Below are positions 1 to 11,435 of a DNA stretch of 64,000 bases, one piece after another. The notes under the pieces were generated by a model, which was given only the letters and a program-made list of their open reading frames with translations, did no database searches and was not told where the DNA came from. The position numbers and the translations under genes are program-made. Location: the NCBI GenBank assembly GCA_001600635.1, contig BCKL01000008.1, forward strand, positions 197,830-261,829. Direction: 5' to 3'. The number at the start of each line of letters is the position of its first letter. Position 1 is the stretch's first letter. This DNA is from Leucosporidium creatinivorum. Lineage: Eukaryota; Basidiomycota; Microbotryomycetes; Leucosporidiales; Leucosporidiaceae.

Positions 1-189
1 TGAAGTCGGCGGGCTTGTCGAACTGATGCCTTGTACGGAGGTGGGAGCGGTTGGCTTGAATGTGGCCGTTGGTTCCCGAGCCTCGAGGCGTGCTCAATCC
101 AACGCCGTTGTCTGTTAAGGAGCAGGGAGAGTGGGTCAGCATTGGCATGCAGAGAGCAAGTTGATACGCTGCACCAACTTACAACTCAT
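1..189 (-). CDS. CWC21: CWC21/SRRM2-type pre-mRNA splicing factor, 5' part only
   Basis: The gene runs off the left edge. Exon 1 is only 7 nt (183-189, ATG AGT T). A 71-nt intron (112-182) with donor GTAAGT and acceptor AACAG follows, and exon 2 starts at 111. The joined reading begins MSYNGVGLSTPRGSGTNG, the near-invariant N-terminus of the cwf21 family, followed by an Arg/His stretch and FDKPADF. In yeast and human, Cwc21/SRRM2 binds Prp8 and Snu114 in the activated spliceosome. The family identity is firm even though only about 39 codons are visible. The tiny first exon, which splits the Tyr codon, is easily missed by gene finders. About 250 bp separate this start from the AFG1 stop codon upstream on the same strand. 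Confidence 0.85.
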
Positions 190-437
190 CGTGTGCTGAC
201 GGGGAGAAGTGAGACGAGGCGGGAGCGAGTGGCGGGAGATCAAGCTTGCCAGCGGGAGGAGCGCGTCGAAAAGCGATGAGGAGAGGAGGGCTTATTTCGC
301 GAATTGTCTGCGAGGCGGTCCCCGAGATATAGTAAAAGTGCTGTATGACACTGCTAAGCTCAGATCAGGCGCCCCTGCTCCGCTGCAAAGTGACAGCTCG
401 GCGGTGAAGGCGGGCTGCTCTACCACTACGAGTAGCT

Positions 438-2421
438 CTAATGCTCAACGTCTTTGACCATCTTACTCGACTGAGACCACTGTACTCCGCTCATCTCGTT
501 CAGTCGACTCTGCAGTGAGTGAAATGGGCAGAGAGGAAGAGAAGGGGAGGAGGAGTTATCGGCGCAGAGGTCAGTGCTCGGCTCTCTCTCCACAGTCTAC
601 TTCAGCTCTCCCACAACAGAGACAGAACACTCACCAAAGCCCTAGCGAACGCGAACACCTCCTCATCTCCCGTAAAGATGGAGCTCGCTCCGACGATGTC
701 CGCCGAGAGTCCCAAGTCATCCATCACAGCTCGCTGGTGAGCCGAGATCTCGCCATTGTTCTTGGGTTCGTCCGAGAAGACGGCGGTGATAGGAGGGTCC
801 GAGAGAATGAATAGCTTGGTCTGTGGTCAGTGGGAGAGAAGAGTGAGCTCGACGCCGAGGCGAAAGCAGGTGAGGAGCGGCGTACCTTGGCCTCGTAGGC
901 GGCGTCGATGAAGAGGATGAACCTCCTCGCCTGATCCTTCGTGTCCAAGCCCAACTGAGGCACGTCGACGAGGAAGATGGTATCGAAGTTCTTGGTGATC
1001 TCGAGGTAGTCGGCCGCGCTCAGAGGCTTGCCACAAAGCTCGATGAACTTGAATTGGGCAATGCTAGGGGTGGATAGAGGGACGTTGATCTTGCGGCCCC
1101 AAACGGAGAGAGGGCGATGCTCGACGACTTCCTCGGAGCCAGCGAGCGAGTCGAACAGCTTGGAGATTTCGCCCCGGTTTTGATCGTTGATCGGGTCGTA
1201 GTAGACCTTGCTGAGGGCGCGAGGTCGCTTGCGGTAGTCTGTTGGTACGGATGGAATTGAGTCAGCCGGGGACGGCGAGCTGCACAGCTAGGAAATGCGA
1301 TCTTACCGATCTCCGAGTCGAGGCATTTGACGACGAAGGAATCCTTGATGAGCTCGATGCAGGGAATGAACTGCTCGCGCTGAATGCCGTTCTTGTAGAG
1401 GTCGTCCGGTGCGCGGCTGCGAAGCCAAGGTCATCCGTCAGCACCGAGGCGAGGGCCGAGCGAGGAAGGGGGAAGGCTCACTTAGAAGTCGTTATTGAGA
1501 CGACGCCATACGCATGCAGAGCCTCCATCAACCGTCGGAGGATCATCGCATCGGCAATATCTGTGAGCGACAGATCAGCCTCTGCACTCTGGAGCTCCTC
1601 GCTCGGCGCAACTCACCCGTAACCTGAAACTCGTCGAAGCAGAGTACCCGCGACTCCTTGGCGAGGTCCCTAGCCACCAGCACGATCCAATCCTGCGCCT
1701 CTCCCGTCTCCATCTTGATTTTATGCCCCCTCCTATGCACGTCCATCATAAAGGCGTGAAAATGGACCCTCCGCTTCGAGTGGTCGTACTTGCTCGGCAT
1801 GTTGGCGTAGAAGAGGTCCATGAGGAAGCTCTTGCCGCAGCCAACCGAGCCGTAGAGGTACAGTCCTTTCGGTAGGTCCCTGGGAGCGGGTGGGAGAGGG
1901 ATCTCGGCGCGGTTGGCCTGATGCAGCTCGTCCTCCATGGTCGCGAAGAAGCGCGAGCGCGAGATGCGACTGAGGAGTGAGGGTTTCCGAGGAGGGGGCA
2001 GAGGACCGATTTCTGGTGGTGTGTAAGCGTCGAGCTTGTCGTACATGCCTTGCAGCAGCGCAATGATGGTCCGCTGATGGTCGTCGTTCACGATGATTCC
2101 CTCCTCGACTTGATGGTCGTAAGCTGCTGTAGGACCGGTTTCCGGTGGTGGTTTTGCATTGGCTGCATTGGCTGCTGTAGCGAGTCGGCGCGTCGAGAGG
2201 TGTATCCGAGGTGGGCGAGCGAGGAGCGAGCTTGAGCTCGAGGAAGAATACAGTCGACTGCTGAGCGTTGAACTGCTCCGGCTGACGCGTGAAGGACCGC
2301 AGGTGCAAGGAGGAGTCGATTGGCGCGTACCGAGACGACCTGCAGCTCGGCGGAGGGCGACGACCATGATGCGACGAAAGAGGACGGAGCGCAAGCCGCA
2401 CGGAGCGAATTGGCCCGACAT
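438..2421 (-). CDS. AFG1: AFG1/LACE1-type mitochondrial AAA-like ATPase
   Basis: Multi-exon gene read from MSGQFAPCG (2421); a second Met 18 codons in is an alternative start. The N-terminal ~90 residues are Arg/Ser-rich, fitting a mitochondrial targeting sequence. The body has the Walker A motif GSVGCGKSFLMDLF (about 1830-1870), the family block RRVHFHAFMMDVHRRGH and Walker B VLCFDEFQVT at the end of the first long exon (about 1640). Later exons read IADAMILRRLMEALHAYGVV (about 1500-1560), KPLSAADYLEITKNFDTIFL (about 960-1030) and FIDAAYEAKV (about 900). The last exon reads SRLNEMSGVQW and ends with TAG at 438-440. Length and motif order fit the family. In yeast Afg1 is an inner-membrane protein linked to degradation of mitochondrially encoded respiratory subunits. 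The role here is inferred from family. Confidence 0.92.
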
Positions 2422-2716
2422 AGCATTTCTCGGTTATGTCGATCTGTAGCGCAGTATAGACCATTTATGGAGATTGTGTCGATCGTCTATAGTCCCTTCC
2501 TGCGCCGACCTGCACCTACGCCGAGTCCGCCCCTTCGGTTCCCTCTCCAGCGGCTTTCCAGCTGCACCGAGATCTGCACCTTGACGCATGAGCTTGCGGT
2601 GAGCTGTTGTCTTTCAACTCATGGTCCATTGCCGCCCCTACACGATGAAAGGAGGGTCAGCCAAAGTCCTGGCGCTTCTTGGCCGAGCTCGGCGAAGCTC
2701 AACTCACATTCTCCGT

Positions 2717-4238
2717 CTATGCTAGAGGCGCTATCAATGGCTCGATGCCCCTCTTCGCGCAAGCCATCTTAAACGCCATCCTCGTCCATAGCTCCTTCTC
2801 CTTCTGCACTCCCAGCAAAATCAGGCTCTTCAAGCCCGACAGGAAGTCCTCCTGGTTCGTGAGAAGGTCGAGGAGGGTGGTGGAGACGGTAGAAGTAGGA
2901 CTGTCGCGGCCTTGCGGAGAAGTCGAGAGATCGAGGATGAGAGCAATGAGGGTGGTGGGAAGGGAGGTGAGAGTAGAGGGCGAGACCGAGGTCGCGTTGA
3001 TGGCGAGGGTGAGGAGAGAGGCGCAGCGAGAGGAGGAGAGGATGGGGTCTAGGTATGCTCCTCGACGCTCGGGTCCAGACTCGGTGAGGACGAGATGGCG
3101 AAGAGAAGGGGAGAGGAAGCTGAACGCCTCCGTGAGCGCTGCGCCAGTGAGCGCCTTGTTCGAGTCGACTGTGAGGGTGATACGGTGGGCGTGGGGGAAG
3201 GTGCGAGCGGCGAGGGCGATGCAGTCGGCATTCTGAACCGGATCCTTGAGCACGAGCTGTACTTCCCTAAGAGCTGGGGAGGCGGGGAGGGCGCGCTGCT
3301 TGGCGAGGAGCGAGGCCGCCTTACTCCCTCCAACGACGGCGGTGAGGGAGCGGAGCTCGGTAAGCGGTGCGATGGACCAGAGGAGCATGTCGGCGGGAAG
3401 GGGTGGGTTCCATGAGGGGCGTCCAGGCGCGTCGGCTGGGTAGGAGGATGCGTCCATGCTGCCGAGCTCCAGCACTCGCAGCTTCGTGAGCTTGGAGAGG
3501 GCCATGAAGAGCGTTCCTTGAGTCGCGGCGTCGTCCACCGCTGGGAGATGATGTACTGCCAGCTCCTCCAGGTTCGGGCAAAGCGCTGCCACCGACTTGA
3601 AGAGGTGGAAGGCCGTTTTGCGCTGAAAGTCGGCGGGACGGTCTCGGTCGATAGGCTCGTATGTCGAAAGGCGCACGTTGGGTCCCAGCTCAGAGTTCTC
3701 CTCCAGTAGCGAGAGGAATCGACCGGTGCGGTTGGAAGTGCCATCGTAGCTGAACAGGGTACTTCGGCGAGCGATCGGGCAGAGGTGACGTGAGGAGAGG
3801 GCAAAGCGAAGGAGGGTGGCTTGGTCGAGGTGGGTGGCGATGATGGAAAGGATGCTGTCTGGTAGGTCCAGTAGCTTGAGAGGTGTAGTACGCTTCTTCG
3901 GCGAGCTGGAGCAAGGGGAGCGAGGTCAGCCTGTTGCTCTCGGAGCTTCTGGCGCAGACGACAGCTTCGTGGGAGCACTGCAGCATATCCCACACTACCA
4001 ATAGTAGTCGAGCAGCTCCCCTGCCCTCACAGGACAGCAGGCGAGTCCGAAATAAAGCTCACCTCGAGTCTCCTGCGTCGAGCTGCTCAACAGGCGCGCT
4101 AGAGTCCGAGCTGAGCTGTGGAGTATTACGAGTGGGCTCAAGTATACCCTGGGGTGCTGCACACTAGCTCACCTTGGCCTTGGACTGCAGATCCGCCGAA
4201 AGACTCTCGTCGAGCGTTTTGAAAGCTGCGGCTGGCAT
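2717..4238 (-). CDS. F-box / leucine-rich-repeat-like protein
   Basis: Three exons: 4173-4238, a 20-nt micro-exon at 4063-4082, and 2717-3905; about 424 aa. The frame stays open only when the micro-exon is used. The F-box lies around residues 39-75 (LLDLPDSILSIIATHLDQAT, then LLRFALSSRHLCPIARR). The rest is a Leu-rich array (for example LTKLRVLELGSMDASS) typical of fungal F-box substrate adaptors. Such proteins join Skp1-Cullin1 ubiquitin ligases through the F-box and bind targets through the repeats; the substrate is unknown. It is clearly different in sequence from the four-member F-box family further right. A 134-bp repeated element lies 130 bp upstream of the start. Confidence 0.75.
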
Positions 4239-4367
4239 GGCGTGGGAGGTGTACAGAGGCGATGCCTGTTGATCTGAGTACTTTGGAGATATCGCTGACG
4301 ACTGCTAGTGAAGGCCGAGCTATGACGAGATGAGCGAAGGAGGAAGAGCTCGAACTTCGCACTCGGG

Positions 4368-4501
4368 CCAAGAAGCTGTCGCGCGCTGACTAGGATGGGA
4401 GGCCGGGTAAATTTGGCGGTTGAGGACTAAAGTGGTTGGGGTGGTAGGTGCGAGAAAGACCTGAAGAGCTTCATGTTGAGCCCACGGCGGTCGAGCGGCC
4501 G
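4368..4501. repeat. 134-bp repeated element, copy A
   Basis: An ungapped match, about 79% identical by hand count (28 differences), to 7797-7930 in the same orientation. Three blocks are untouched or nearly so: GACTAGGATGGGAGG, GACCTGAAGAGCTT and GAGCCCACGGCGGTCG. The middle is much more divergent. GAAGCT near the left end pairs with AGCTTC about 95 nt further right. The element lies 130 bp upstream of the F-box start on the minus strand, so it could be promoter, 5' leader RNA or a small non-autonomous element. Confidence 0.75.
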
Positions 4502-4544
4502 ACGCCGAGCTGCACTTCAAACAACGTCGAATCCCTTTAGAACC

Positions 4545-4598
4545 TCTGGGGTCGAGCAGCTGCTGATAGTCTTTGATCTCTGTGAGCTCTTGAACCAT
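4545..4598 (-). pseudogene. Thioredoxin-like N-terminal stub
   Basis: From an ATG at 4598 the minus strand reads MVQELTEIKDYQQLLD, which resembles the first helix of cytosolic thioredoxins. No WCGPC active site or further thioredoxin exon can be found in the following 350 bases. Instead the reading runs into repeat copy A within about 50 bp. This looks like a relic of a thioredoxin gene cut off near the repeat, though 16 residues is weak evidence and a chance resemblance is possible. The rest of 4602-5113 holds no gene I can support. Confidence 0.3.
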
Positions 4599-5113
4599 GG
4601 CAGCATCCTGGCGGGCGGGCGGAGGCGAGAGAAACGAGAGAATGGAAGGAGGAAGAGAGAGGTTCGGCTCGGCGCTCGGACTTTGAAGCCGACAAGGGAG
4701 CGCCAGAGCAGGCGGAATGAGTACAGCTTGACCTGTATAGCTAGTGTTACGCCGCTGATAAGCCCACAAGACTTATCTGCTATCCTGTTCTGTAGCTCTG
4801 CCCCGTTCAGCTCACCCCAGCGCCGACGTCGAGGGGGTGGGCCGAGCCCGACCGCTCACCCAGGTCTCTGAGCGCCTCCTGAGAACTCTAGGCCCAGCTC
4901 CAGTGTAGTGGGTTGTCGGTGTGCGGTACTTCCACCCGAGCGGTGCCGTCGAGGCTTCACATGACTCGCTTCCATCATCGCCGAGATGAGGACTGCGGGA
5001 CCATCAGCCGCTCTCTTGACAAAACTGCACTGAAATCTCTAAAGCCCTCGGCGGGCGTTTTACATTCTACGATCTATGATATAGGCAGGTCTACAGGGCC
5101 ATTCTAGTTCCGT

Positions 5114-7713
5114 CTAAACAACCTGAGCCTTCTTCTCCTTTTCGACGTTGACATGCGAGACGTCCTCGACTAACGACTGCTCCATCTTGGTTGGCTTGGG
5201 TCCGTCATCAACGTTGAAGCCAAAGAGCTCGTCCATGGACTCAAGCGTGCGTCCTTTCTGAAGACGGGGAGGAGTGGGTCAGCCAGCGCGCTCGGCTCGG
5301 CGCAAGGTCGACTTACAGTCTCGGGCAGCCAGATGATGACGAAGATGACTGAAGCAAAGTTGAAGATTGCGAACATGAGGAACATACCTGTGGGAGTGAG
5401 GAGGGGGAGTCAGCGACGCGCTGGAGGGTATTGAAGGGACAACCGCTCGGCGAGCGCTGGAGGGCTTCTCGGCGGCGCCAGAACTCACCCCATCCCATTT
5501 CACGCGCCATGTCTGGTGTGAACCGAGCTATCACGAACTGAAATAGCCATTGCCACATCGCTGTCCATGCAGCACAGGCTCCGCGAACTGTGGAGAGAGA
5601 GAGAGTGCAGCGGTCAGCACGAAGCCCGGGGAGAGAGGGGCCGCTTCTCGCGAGACGCTGTCAAGCGCCGTCAATCGTGAGAGAACAAGAGACTCACTGC
5701 GAGTAGGGTAGATCTCTCCGCAGATAACCCATGCGAGTCCGTTCCATCCAAAGCAGTAGAAGATGGAGAAGAGCATAATGCCGGCGATGGCCGCCTTTCC
5801 TCCAGCTTGGGTCGATGCAGTGACGACCTCGGCAGTATCAGGGTGTCCGATCTTGATGTAGACGGCGACGTAGAGGAGGCATAGCCCCGAGGCGATTCCT
5901 CCGTAGATGAGCGGCTTGCGACGCCCCCACGAGTCGACAAAGAGAAAGAAGAAGACCATGGAGGCAACAGCTTTGAGGACACCGTAGATACCAGTGTAGA
6001 GGAGGGTGTCCTCGACTCCGATCGAAGCGAAGAGGGTCGGCGAGTAGTCTTCGGAGAAGGCGGAGAGAAAGTCAGCCAATGCTCGGCGCCGACGTTCGAG
6101 ACTACCGCCCTTGCAAAGCCCTCGAACAGGGCCATAGTGGTGTGTATGGGTTATAACCCTTGAGATGACAGCTCACAGTTTATAGCGTTGATACCCGACA
6201 TGTTTTGCCACATCATGACGAAGGCGCCGATAACCAATCGATTCCGTATGCCCTGCGAGAAGAGGTAGGTCAGCGACGTGCTCGGTCCTCTCTCTGCTAT
6301 TATCTGGCAATATCATTGCTCTTGGTAGCCGCTGTCTTGAGCTCCGCCGTGAACGGGAAACGTCTCGGCGACTCCGCCTCGAAACAATAAATCCCCCTCC
6401 TTCTCCTGCCGCACGAGACACAGCAGACTCACCTTGGCACTAGCCTCGTTCCAGAGTCCGCGGAAGTAGCGAGCGACCTTGCCGCCCTTGAGCCCGAAGG
6501 TGATCTCGCGCTCTCGGTTGATCTCGATGACGGTGGCCGCTAGCTCTTCCTCGATGTACGGGTGAGTAGGCTCGAGGTTGCGTAGCCAGCAGAGGTTGGC
6601 AGCGGCCTTCTCCGGGTGACCGGCCTTGATGAGGTAGCGAGGGGACTCGGCGAGGAAGAACTGTGCCAGAGCGCCGGGGTCAGCCAAGCTCGGCGGCGGC
6701 GACGGAAGAGGAAACTCACGCATCCAGCGAGAAGGATACCCCCGGGGATGAACTGGATCGCGAACGGGATACGCCAGGTAGCACTGCTAGCGGGGTCCAT
6801 GTGCTTCTTGATGCCGTAGCTGGAGGAGAGGCGAGATGGGTCAGCCTCGGGCCGCGAGAGGAGCGCCGAGCTCGAAAACGACGTACATGAGCCAGAAGCC
6901 AATAACGGCGAGAATCTGGTAGCCGACTCTGCAGTAGCGTATCGCGTCAGCGGGCCGTTTCGTCAACGAGGCGAGAGATTTCGCAAGCGCCGAGCACGGA
7001 AGAGCGAAGGAGCAACTCACTCGTAGAAGCCGATGAGACGTCCGCGGATGGAAGGAGGGCTCAACTCGGCCAAGTAGACGGGGCATACTGCTGTGATCAC
7101 TCCGACTGAGAGCCCAGCGAGGACTCGGCCAGCGTAGATCATCGAAAGTTGGTTGGCGGCAACCTGGAGGACGGCGCCGACGAGGAAGAGTACGGTGGTG
7201 CCGAGTAAGGTCCACTTGCGACCGACCGTCTCCATGGAGGGGTAGCCTGCCAGCGCGCCGAAGAAGGCTCCCGCTTGGAACACCGAGATGATGTTGGCCG
7301 AGATGCTCGAGATCTCGGTCGCCGACATCTCTCCCATCCCAAAGTCGTTCTTGAACGCTGGTAGGGTCAATGTCGATCCGATGAAGGAAGCGCAGTAACC
7401 GAAGAGCATGGCTCCAGCGGCAATCTACCGCGAAGACGGGTGAGCAATTGCTCTCGACTGAAGCCGAAGAAGCGAAGGGAAACGAACGATGATGGCAGTG
7501 ACCTGTTGGGATGAATGGTCAGCTCCAGCAGCACAATCGCGGAGAACAAACTTACATAGATCTTGACATTGTACTGGAAGGGCAAAGATTGGCGTATCGA
7601 GGCGAATCAGCGAGCGCTCGAAGGGGAAGTCGCAAAGGCTTCGCAAGGGCGCTGTAGCGTGCACTCACAATCTCCGGCGGTGTAGGCTTGGTCTCCACGA
7701 TCTTCAGTCCCAT
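5114..7713 (-). CDS. MFS sugar-porter family transporter (sugar or quinate type)
   Basis: A twelve-helix major facilitator split by about ten short introns, starting MGLKIVETKPTPPEI (7713) and ending at 5114. The N-terminal half has MLFGYCASFIGSTLTLPAF and the signature GRVLAGLSVGVITAVCPVYL followed by SPPSIRGRLIGFYE (about 7017-7140). The loop motif AESPRYLIKAGHPEKA lies near 6640. The second half has IFYCFGWNGLAWVICGEIYP (about 5720-5770), a variant characteristic of quinate-permease-like sugar porters, and WLPET at the last exon junction, continuing GRTLESMDELFG. The tail is short, cytosolic and Lys-rich. It is a plasma-membrane proton symporter by family; substrate cannot be read from sequence. 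Repeat copy B lies 84 bp upstream. Confidence 0.9.
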
Positions 7714-7796
7714 CTTGACGGTTGGGTGCTTCGCCGCGGGCGGGCGAGTCGAGGAAGGGAAACGGCGAAAGAAGGGGAAAGGGGAAGGGAGTCGAC

Positions 7797-7930
7797 CCAA
7801 AAAGCTCTCGCGCGTTGACTAGGATGGGAGGTCGGGTTGGATTGGAGGTCGAGGGACCAAGTGTTGAAGTTAGAAGGTGTAAGAGAGACCTGAAGAGCTT
7901 TACGATGAGCCCACGGCGGTCGGGCGGCCG
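7797..7930. repeat. 134-bp repeated element, copy B
   Basis: The partner of 4368-4501, same length and orientation. Here the ends are AAAGCTCT (from 7801) and AGAGCTTT (to 7901), a perfect 8-bp inverted pair. In copy A the outer pair has changed on both sides (GAAGCT/AGCTTC), a compensating change that favours a selected hairpin or terminal inverted repeat over plain sequence conservation. It sits 84 bp upstream of the transporter start and would be in its promoter or 5' leader. Confidence 0.75.
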
Positions 7931-8753
7931 GCAGTTCACCAGCGAATCATTCAGAGCGGGCAGCCTGCCTTGCGCAGCAGCAGGATGAACGTTCAATGCG
8001 GGCCCCCTGTTGACAGTGTTGGGGCATGATGAGGGGCCAAGTCTGTGGAGGAGCAGCTTCGGTACAAGGGCTGGAGGGAGGCGAGAAGGAGGTGGTCGTG
8101 GACCCTTCCCTCTGCGCCGAAGTGCTTCGAGGAAGAGGAGCGAGCTGGCTCTTGCTGACCAGAGTGGGCTGACATTGACCGAGCGTCGAGAATTGAAGAG
8201 CTGGTGTATTTCGAGAGCAGACTGGGACGAAGAAGAAGAATGGGGAGGAGCAAAGCCCGCGACCTGCACCGCGCCGTCCGCCAAGCTGTACGGGACTTGA
8301 TCTCTTGTATGTGGCAGGGGCCAGAACCCCCACATCTCCCCGCTTCTGGCCCACTGGGGCCGATGAGATGCAGGGAGGCAATGCCAGAAAGTTGTAGGTC
8401 GATAGCAGATCAAGGAAAGCTGCACAAGTGTCGTTCTGCTGCAAAGCACAACTCTCCCTTCTCTATCACCCGCTCGACTCAGCCTCCCCCGCCAGCCGAG
8501 TGTAGTCCGAGATGGTTCACAACGCCGAGAAGTGGCCCAGCTGCTTGACGAGGTGCACAGAGGTGTCGTTGAGCTGTAGCAGAGCGTTCGCCTCTTTCAA
8601 AGCTTCATCCTCCAATGCTGGAGTAGCGGCGAGAGCGAGATAGAGCCATCTGCAATTGCTCGGCGTTGAGTTCTGACGTCGGCTGCGCTCGCTTCTGGTC
8701 TACAAGAACGCTCAAGAGCTCTTGCAGATACCCAGCAGAATCGAAACTCCCTA
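7931..8753. other. Intergenic region without a supported gene
   Basis: Open frames exist on both strands (longest on the minus strand from 8449) but none shows domain-like composition or consistent splice signals. It probably holds the 3' region of the minus-strand gene at 8754-9882 and the distal promoter of the transporter. Confidence 0.5.
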
Positions 8754-9882
8754 CTACTCGTTGCGACCGCCACTTGGTCGAAAGATGCGCGACGTCTGCG
8801 AGCGAATGCTTCGGCCAGCATCAAAAAGTCGGCGACGGCGGCTCCGAGCACTCGGAGTCTCGGACGTGTTCGAGTTACTCGAGTCGTTTGATCCAGGCGC
8901 GTGAGCTAAGACACTAGAGTCAGCCTCTCAAGTCCATAGCGATGAGTCAGGTGCAGCGACTTACGAGGAGCAGGAGGCATAAGGACTTGCTGATGTCCAT
9001 GGCCGACTTCGTCCCGAGAAGTAGGATCATGGGGATTGTCCGTAGGAGCTGTAGACGAGAGTGGTGAGAAGGGGATCCAAAGGGGCAAGAGGGCGCTCCA
9101 CTCACGGCGAAGAGGGCGAAGGGGGATCGGAACGTCCTGGTTTGCCAGATGATCCTCGCGTCTACGCCGCGCTTCGTCGAGACGCTCTTGCGCTGCATCA
9201 TGCTCATCTGTTTTGCAGTACCTGTCAGCAAGGACAAGCGCAGCCTCAACGCCGAGAATCCGAGCTCGGCGATGACTTACCCATCTCTTCCTCCAGCGCT
9301 CGAGCGCGAGCCTCAGAGGAAGCCCTACTATGGTACGAAGGGATAGATGGTGCACCATTGCCGTCGTAGGCTGTGTGATCAGAGATGAGTGGGGTTCGGC
9401 TCTGGCGTCGCTGAGCAGGACTTACGAGGCAATTGAGTGTCCCTGTGGGCCACCGAGCTCGTATCGAGCGGGTCCGGGACTTCGCGCCATGCTGCTCGTC
9501 GATAATCTGAGTAAGCAAAGACGGCGGTGCGTGGAGCGAAAATCATATACCTCGCTGGTGGTGTGACGGCGACCTCTGGACCTGTTGCGCCGACGAGCCT
9601 GTGTTCAGAAATCAGCGCCGAGTTCTTCTTATGAGCCAGCAACTACTCACTTTCAGCGTGCGAATGGTCGCCGCCCCAGGTGGGAGGATAGTGAGCCTTC
9701 TCATGTGTCTCTCCCGTGAGGGCTCGATGAGCTTCCTCGCGAGCCCTTTGGCGATCATCACTGCCCCTCGCCGAACTCGACCGTCTCGTCTGAGAGCCAG
9801 AGCGTCGGTGAGAGCCAGAGCGATGGCGGCTAGGAGGCCTGTCGTTCTGCGACATGCGTGCAAGGATTGAGTACGAAGTCAA
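8754..9882 (-). CDS. Hydrophilic, intrinsically disordered protein (unknown)
   Basis: Six or seven short exons can be joined in a single open frame. They start MTSYSILARMSQNDRPP at 9882 (an inner Met at 9855 is an equally good start) and end FRPSGGRNE with TAG at 8754-8756. The N-terminus is Ser/Arg-rich (HRSGSHRRSGSQTRR). A charged helix-like middle (ARALEEEMDEHDAAQERLDE) needs the acceptor AAACAG at about 9205 rather than the nearer CAG. A Pro-rich and Ser/Asn-rich tail follows. I recognise no family. The RS-like N-terminus would fit a nuclear or RNA-associated protein, but that is only an impression. The consistent phase of five introns is the main support for the gene. Confidence 0.6.
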
Positions 9883-11435
9883 GAGGTGTTCAGAAGTGTA
9901 CGAAGGTCGTGCACCCTCCGCGGAGTGATCATGCCGGAGAAGCGACAGCTCGGCGAGGAGTCAATCCACTTGTCGCTTGTTCTGCAGCCGCTCGGCCGAG
10001 GAAAAGTAGTCGGCGGAGCTCCAGAGACTTGATCGTAGCGTGAGCCTACCGCAAGCTAGCGACAGACCTCCAACATGGCACTCCGTGAGCGCCGAGCCGG
10101 AGCGACCGAGCTACGTACGCCGAGCTCGAACAATTATGGTACGAGAGCGGGAGCTCATCGACTGTAAGTCCGGCCAGAAACAGCCAAACATGCTCAACCT
10201 CTGCACCGCCGCCAGGGTAGCCGTAGGAAGCCCCGAGAATCTGGGGAAGGACAGCCTCAACAGTCGGCGCCGAGCTCGCCGAGCTGGCTGAGCGCGAGAC
10301 TGGGAGGACCGACCCCGTTGAGCAGCTCAGCCGCTGTAGTAGAAGCTCCAGTTGTCTCTCGAGCTCCTTGAACCGAGATTCAGCGACGCAGTGGAGGCAG
10401 ACTAGAGGGGTCGAGGGTGCTCGTCGAAGTCTGTCGTAGGCCCGGCGTGCGCTTGCATAATGCCCAAAGGGAGACTGGAGCGACCGCCCTGGTGTATCGA
10501 AGCCTGATCTGCGAGCGAAGAGGTCAGCTATGTAGTCAAGCGAGCTCAGAGAAGCCTCATACGACTTACCCTCTCGCTCCCCTCCTGCATGCCGAGAGAG
10601 AAGCAGGTGACCTTTAACGCCTGGCAAGGGCTCCAAGACAGTGTTACGAGCCTTACGAGAGATGATACTACCTCGACGAGTGAGCCGAGCAGCCGACAGC
10701 CTCAAGTTGAGCGACGAGCTCTCTCGGCGAGGCAGGAGAGCAGAGGCCTTCAGAGCCAGCAGAGAAGACAAGCTCAAATTGTCGGAGGTCAAGCAGGCGA
10801 GGAAGAGCAGAGCGAGCCAAAGTGCAGGAGAACAAGAGGTGAATTCCAGCTACAACTTGATTTCTATTCCAAGTAGTCGGAATCGCTTGAAGGCGAATCG
10901 TTTGGCGCAGCGCCCGGGTTTGCTCCTCCTCCCTCACCTCGTCGTCTTCTACTCGCCTACATCGAGCAGGACTAGACTCCAGCGCTCCTACTCGCCTACC
11001 TAGTCTTCTACAGCACTCGGCCAACGCGCTCAGTGCTCCCCTTTCGCCCTCGTCGGTTTCGTCCTCCTCCCGCCGCTCGACTCTCGTCGCCCGCGCCAGT
11101 CCCTTCTAGGCTACAACAGGTTACAGTGAGTCGATCTGTTCATCAGCAGTACCCTACAGCAACCCATCCACCACGAATCCACTCTTTCCACGGCGCTTGA
11201 GCAACGAGTTTTGCACCTCAAACAAACGTCGCCCTCTTTGAGCGCGCTTCGGAGGGTCTCTGCCGCTCGGCCAGCGGTACAGAGCAGTCGTAGCTGACCT
11301 AGATCTGTACTCAATCGCAGTCCCTTCACCTCTCGACCTTCTCCAGTCGCGCGTCACCAAACTCGCGCACCTGTCGCCCTCCCCTCACCGCTTCTCCCAC
11401 TTCACCCTCTCCCGTTTCCGCCCTACTCGCTCGCA
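9883..11435. other. 1.5-kb region with one doubtful gene fragment, then the PP1 promoter
   Basis: On the minus strand 10046-10792 is open and contains an intron-like segment near 10508-10570 (donor GTAAGT, GCTGACC branch, CGCAG acceptor). The downstream piece reads SRFKELERQLELLLQRL, like the short coiled coil behind some zinc-cluster domains, but no cysteine cluster is readable. I leave it as a possible decayed or mis-read regulator gene. From about 10900 to 11435 the sequence is pyrimidine-rich on the plus strand and fits the promoter and 5' leader of the phosphatase gene. Confidence 0.3.

Noticed and set aside
4368-4501. TPP or other known fungal riboswitch in the 134-bp element
   Set aside because: The conserved CUGAGA and ACC-UGAUC thi-box strings are absent, and no hammerhead core (CUGAUGA...GAAA) is present.
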